Made by a program: the position numbers and the translations under genes. From the NCBI GenBank assembly GCA_017504995.1, contig JAFVQC010000049.1, forward strand, positions 1-41,853: DNA of 41,853 nt, written 5' to 3'. This DNA is from Clostridia bacterium. Lineage in GTDB: Bacteria; Bacillota; Clostridia; Oscillospirales; CAG-272. The notes beneath the pieces were generated by a model. The model had not been told where the DNA came from and searched no databases. It was given only the letters and a program-made list of their open reading frames with translations. Each line of letters starts with the position of its first letter. Position 1 is the stretch's first letter. Positions 40,841-41,853 of this stretch are shown here, one piece after another.

Positions 40841-41044
40841 CGGTGATAGATAAAGGGAAAATTGATTTTGGATCGGCGAGGGTCTCACTGCGGTTCGGTC
40901 ACGCTCGCGTTCTGACACCACACCGTGGTGTCATTCATTGCGCTCGCGCCGCTTCGCTACGCCGGTCTCTACAGGTTAGAAAAAATTGTTTCCGTATAGG
41001 GGCGTACCCTAAAGGACAGTTTTACCTACCGACAGAAAAAATAG
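40841..41044. other. GC-rich intergenic stretch with short palindromes
   Basis: About 200 bases without a supported gene. It contains the 8-bp palindrome GACACCAC/GTGGTGTC (40913-40931), two copies of CGCTCGCG, and a GTATAGGGGCGTACCCTA stretch. The composition is GC-rich in front of an AT-rich gene. It may be an intergenic repeat of the genome. Confidence 0.4.
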
Positions 41045-41073
41045 AAACCGCAGATTGATTTTCTGCGGTTTTT
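41045..41073 (+). terminator. Terminator with a promoter element in its loop
   Basis: AAACCGCAG (41045-41053) pairs with CTGCGGTTT (41063-41071), followed by more T. The loop contains TTGATT, the -35 of the next promoter. Confidence 0.75.
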
Positions 41074-41083
41074 GTGTTATAAT
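41055..41083 (+). promoter_or_regulatory. Promoter of the methyltransferase gene
   Basis: TTGATT (41055-41060), a 17-bp spacer and TATAAT (41078-41083). The -35 lies in the loop of the preceding terminator. Confidence 0.7.
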
Positions 41084-41114
41084 AAAAATAATAATCTTGA
41101 AGAGGACAAGGAAG

Positions 41115-41738
41115 ATGCTTATAAGAGATCTGATTGAACATTATAACAAGCTAATTGATGAAAACAATGATCCTGCTCGTGACCCTAAACCTTTGAGAGA
41201 TTATATGGATAAGTGGGACGGAGAGAAGTTTATCGAGAGTATGCAACTTGATAAAAGCAAATCCGCTTTGGAAATAGGAATCGGAACAGGGCGACTTGCC
41301 ATAAAAGTTGCACCAAATTGTAAAAGCTTGTGTGGAATAGATATTTCCGAAAAGACAATTCAAAGAGCTACTGAAAATTTATCAATGCATAAAAACATAA
41401 ATCTCATTTGCGGAGATTTTACGTCTTTTGAATTTGAAGAGCAGTTCGATGTAATATACTCGTCATTAACCTTTATGCATATACAAGATAAATTATCAGC
41501 TATACAAAAAATTTCTACTTTGCTGACAGATAACGGATTTTTCGTTTTATCAATCGATAAAAGTCAGAATGAGTATATCGATATGGGTGATAGAAAGATA
41601 AAAATATATCCCGATAACCCTCACGATATACGTAGCTATCTTTCAATATCAAAGCTTAAAATCATAAATGAATTTGAAACAGATCACGCATACGTAACGG
41701 TCAGTACAAAGCCTCCCTTGTGTAAACAATATCATTAA
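41115..41738 (+). CDS. Class I SAM-dependent methyltransferase
   Basis: The 207-residue protein has motif I ALEIGIGTGRLAIKV, then LCGIDISEKTIQRA (motif II region), FDVIYSSLTFMHI and a post-motif region. This is the common small-molecule methyltransferase fold; the substrate is unknown. The start at 41115 is chosen since GAAGAGG lies about 10 bases before it; an upstream in-frame ATG at 41055 would start inside the terminator. Its AT-rich codons differ sharply from the aspartate kinase gene, suggesting recent acquisition. Confidence 0.82.
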   Translation: MLIRDLIEHYNKLIDENNDPARDPKPLRDYMDKWDGEKFIESMQLDKSKSALEIGIGTGRLAIKVAPNCKSLCGIDISEKTIQRATENLSMHKNINLICGDFTSFEFEEQFDVIYSSLTFMHIQDKLSAIQKISTLLTDNGFFVLSIDKSQNEYIDMGDRKIKIYPDNPHDIRSYLSISKLKIINEFETDHAYVTVSTKPPLCKQYH

Positions 41739-41761
41739 GTTAAGAAAGTGGCAAAAAGAAG

Positions 41762-41805
41762 ATACACATAACAAAGCAGAAAAAAGCAGAGTTATGTGTA
41801 TTTTT
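41762..41805 (+). terminator. Terminator of the methyltransferase gene
   Basis: ATACACATAAC (41762-41772) and GTTATGTGTAT (41791-41801) form a perfect 11-bp stem, and the T-run 41801-41805 follows. The loop is A-rich. Confidence 0.85.
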
Positions 41806-41853
41806 CTTACAAAAAAGCATGGCGAAAAGACAGGCAAAAAAGTCTGTCAAAAA

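Overview
The window reads as a chromosomal segment of an anaerobic, gut-type member of the Bacillota (class Clostridia). Supporting this are near-consensus sigma-A promoters with 17-bp spacers, strong Shine-Dalgarno sequences, the yhbY-nadD-yqeK-rsfS-leuS gene order, an smc-ftsY pair, BspA-type leucine-rich-repeat surface proteins and small C. difficile/Oscillospira-like lipoproteins. I cannot place it below class level from the sequence. Nearly all genes are intact; most housekeeping genes run on the + strand.

Layout. 1-480: the 3' end of a 23S rRNA gene, closed by a terminator with no 5S gene behind it. 484-2199 (-): a large sigma-factor fusion protein. 2200-2708: gene-poor, holding the C-terminal remnant of an IS110-family transposase and palindromes. 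2703-8690: gpsA, then a methionine operon (metY, metA) that continues into an orphan sugar-binding-type lipoprotein and a second small lipoprotein; between these two lies a duplicated 3' end of metA. 8694-11247 (-): a three-gene operon (yqeG-type phosphatase, TIM-barrel protein, M24 peptidase). 11284-11648: tRNA-Gly, tRNA-Arg, tRNA-His with promoter and terminator. 11654-12724: an AT-rich accessory pocket with a remarkable array of small hairpins, a four-helix-bundle (23S-IVS/Avd-like) gene and an unknown gene. 12768-14276: a sodium:alanine symporter. 14294-17258: a structured RNA or leader, a 48-residue peptide gene and a BspA-like surface protein. 17628-22225: smc and ftsY. 22319-28487: rdgB, yhbY, nadD, yqeK, an LCP-family gene, rsfS and leuS. 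28540-30983: a GH78-like rhamnosidase and rpsU (S21). 31011-35890: a 1590-residue lipoprotein with seven 41-residue Cys repeats, a transglutaminase-like domain and leucine-rich repeats. 35890-36999 (-): an FkbM methyltransferase. 36967-39352: a HIT protein and an ABC exporter. 39379-40786: aspartate kinase. 40787-41853: palindromic intergenic sequence, an AT-rich SAM methyltransferase and its terminator.

How the genes work together. Aspartate kinase (aspartate-derived amino acids) and MetA/MetY (homoserine to O-acetylhomoserine to homocysteine) belong to one pathway, though they lie far apart. MetA carries Glu111, which marks acetyl-CoA use and fits its partner MetY. The smc-ftsY and yhbY-to-leuS blocks serve chromosome segregation, protein targeting, ribosome maturation, NAD synthesis and translation. 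The two BspA-like proteins share their C-terminal end and their terminator and are probably paralogous surface or adhesion proteins.

The most unusual items are the two-sided hairpin array next to the four-helix-bundle gene (11654-12262), the metA tail duplication whose differences are all silent (7903-8004), the promoter-rod-terminator RNA at 14294-14501, and the single-chain sigma factor with added winged-helix and C-terminal domains.
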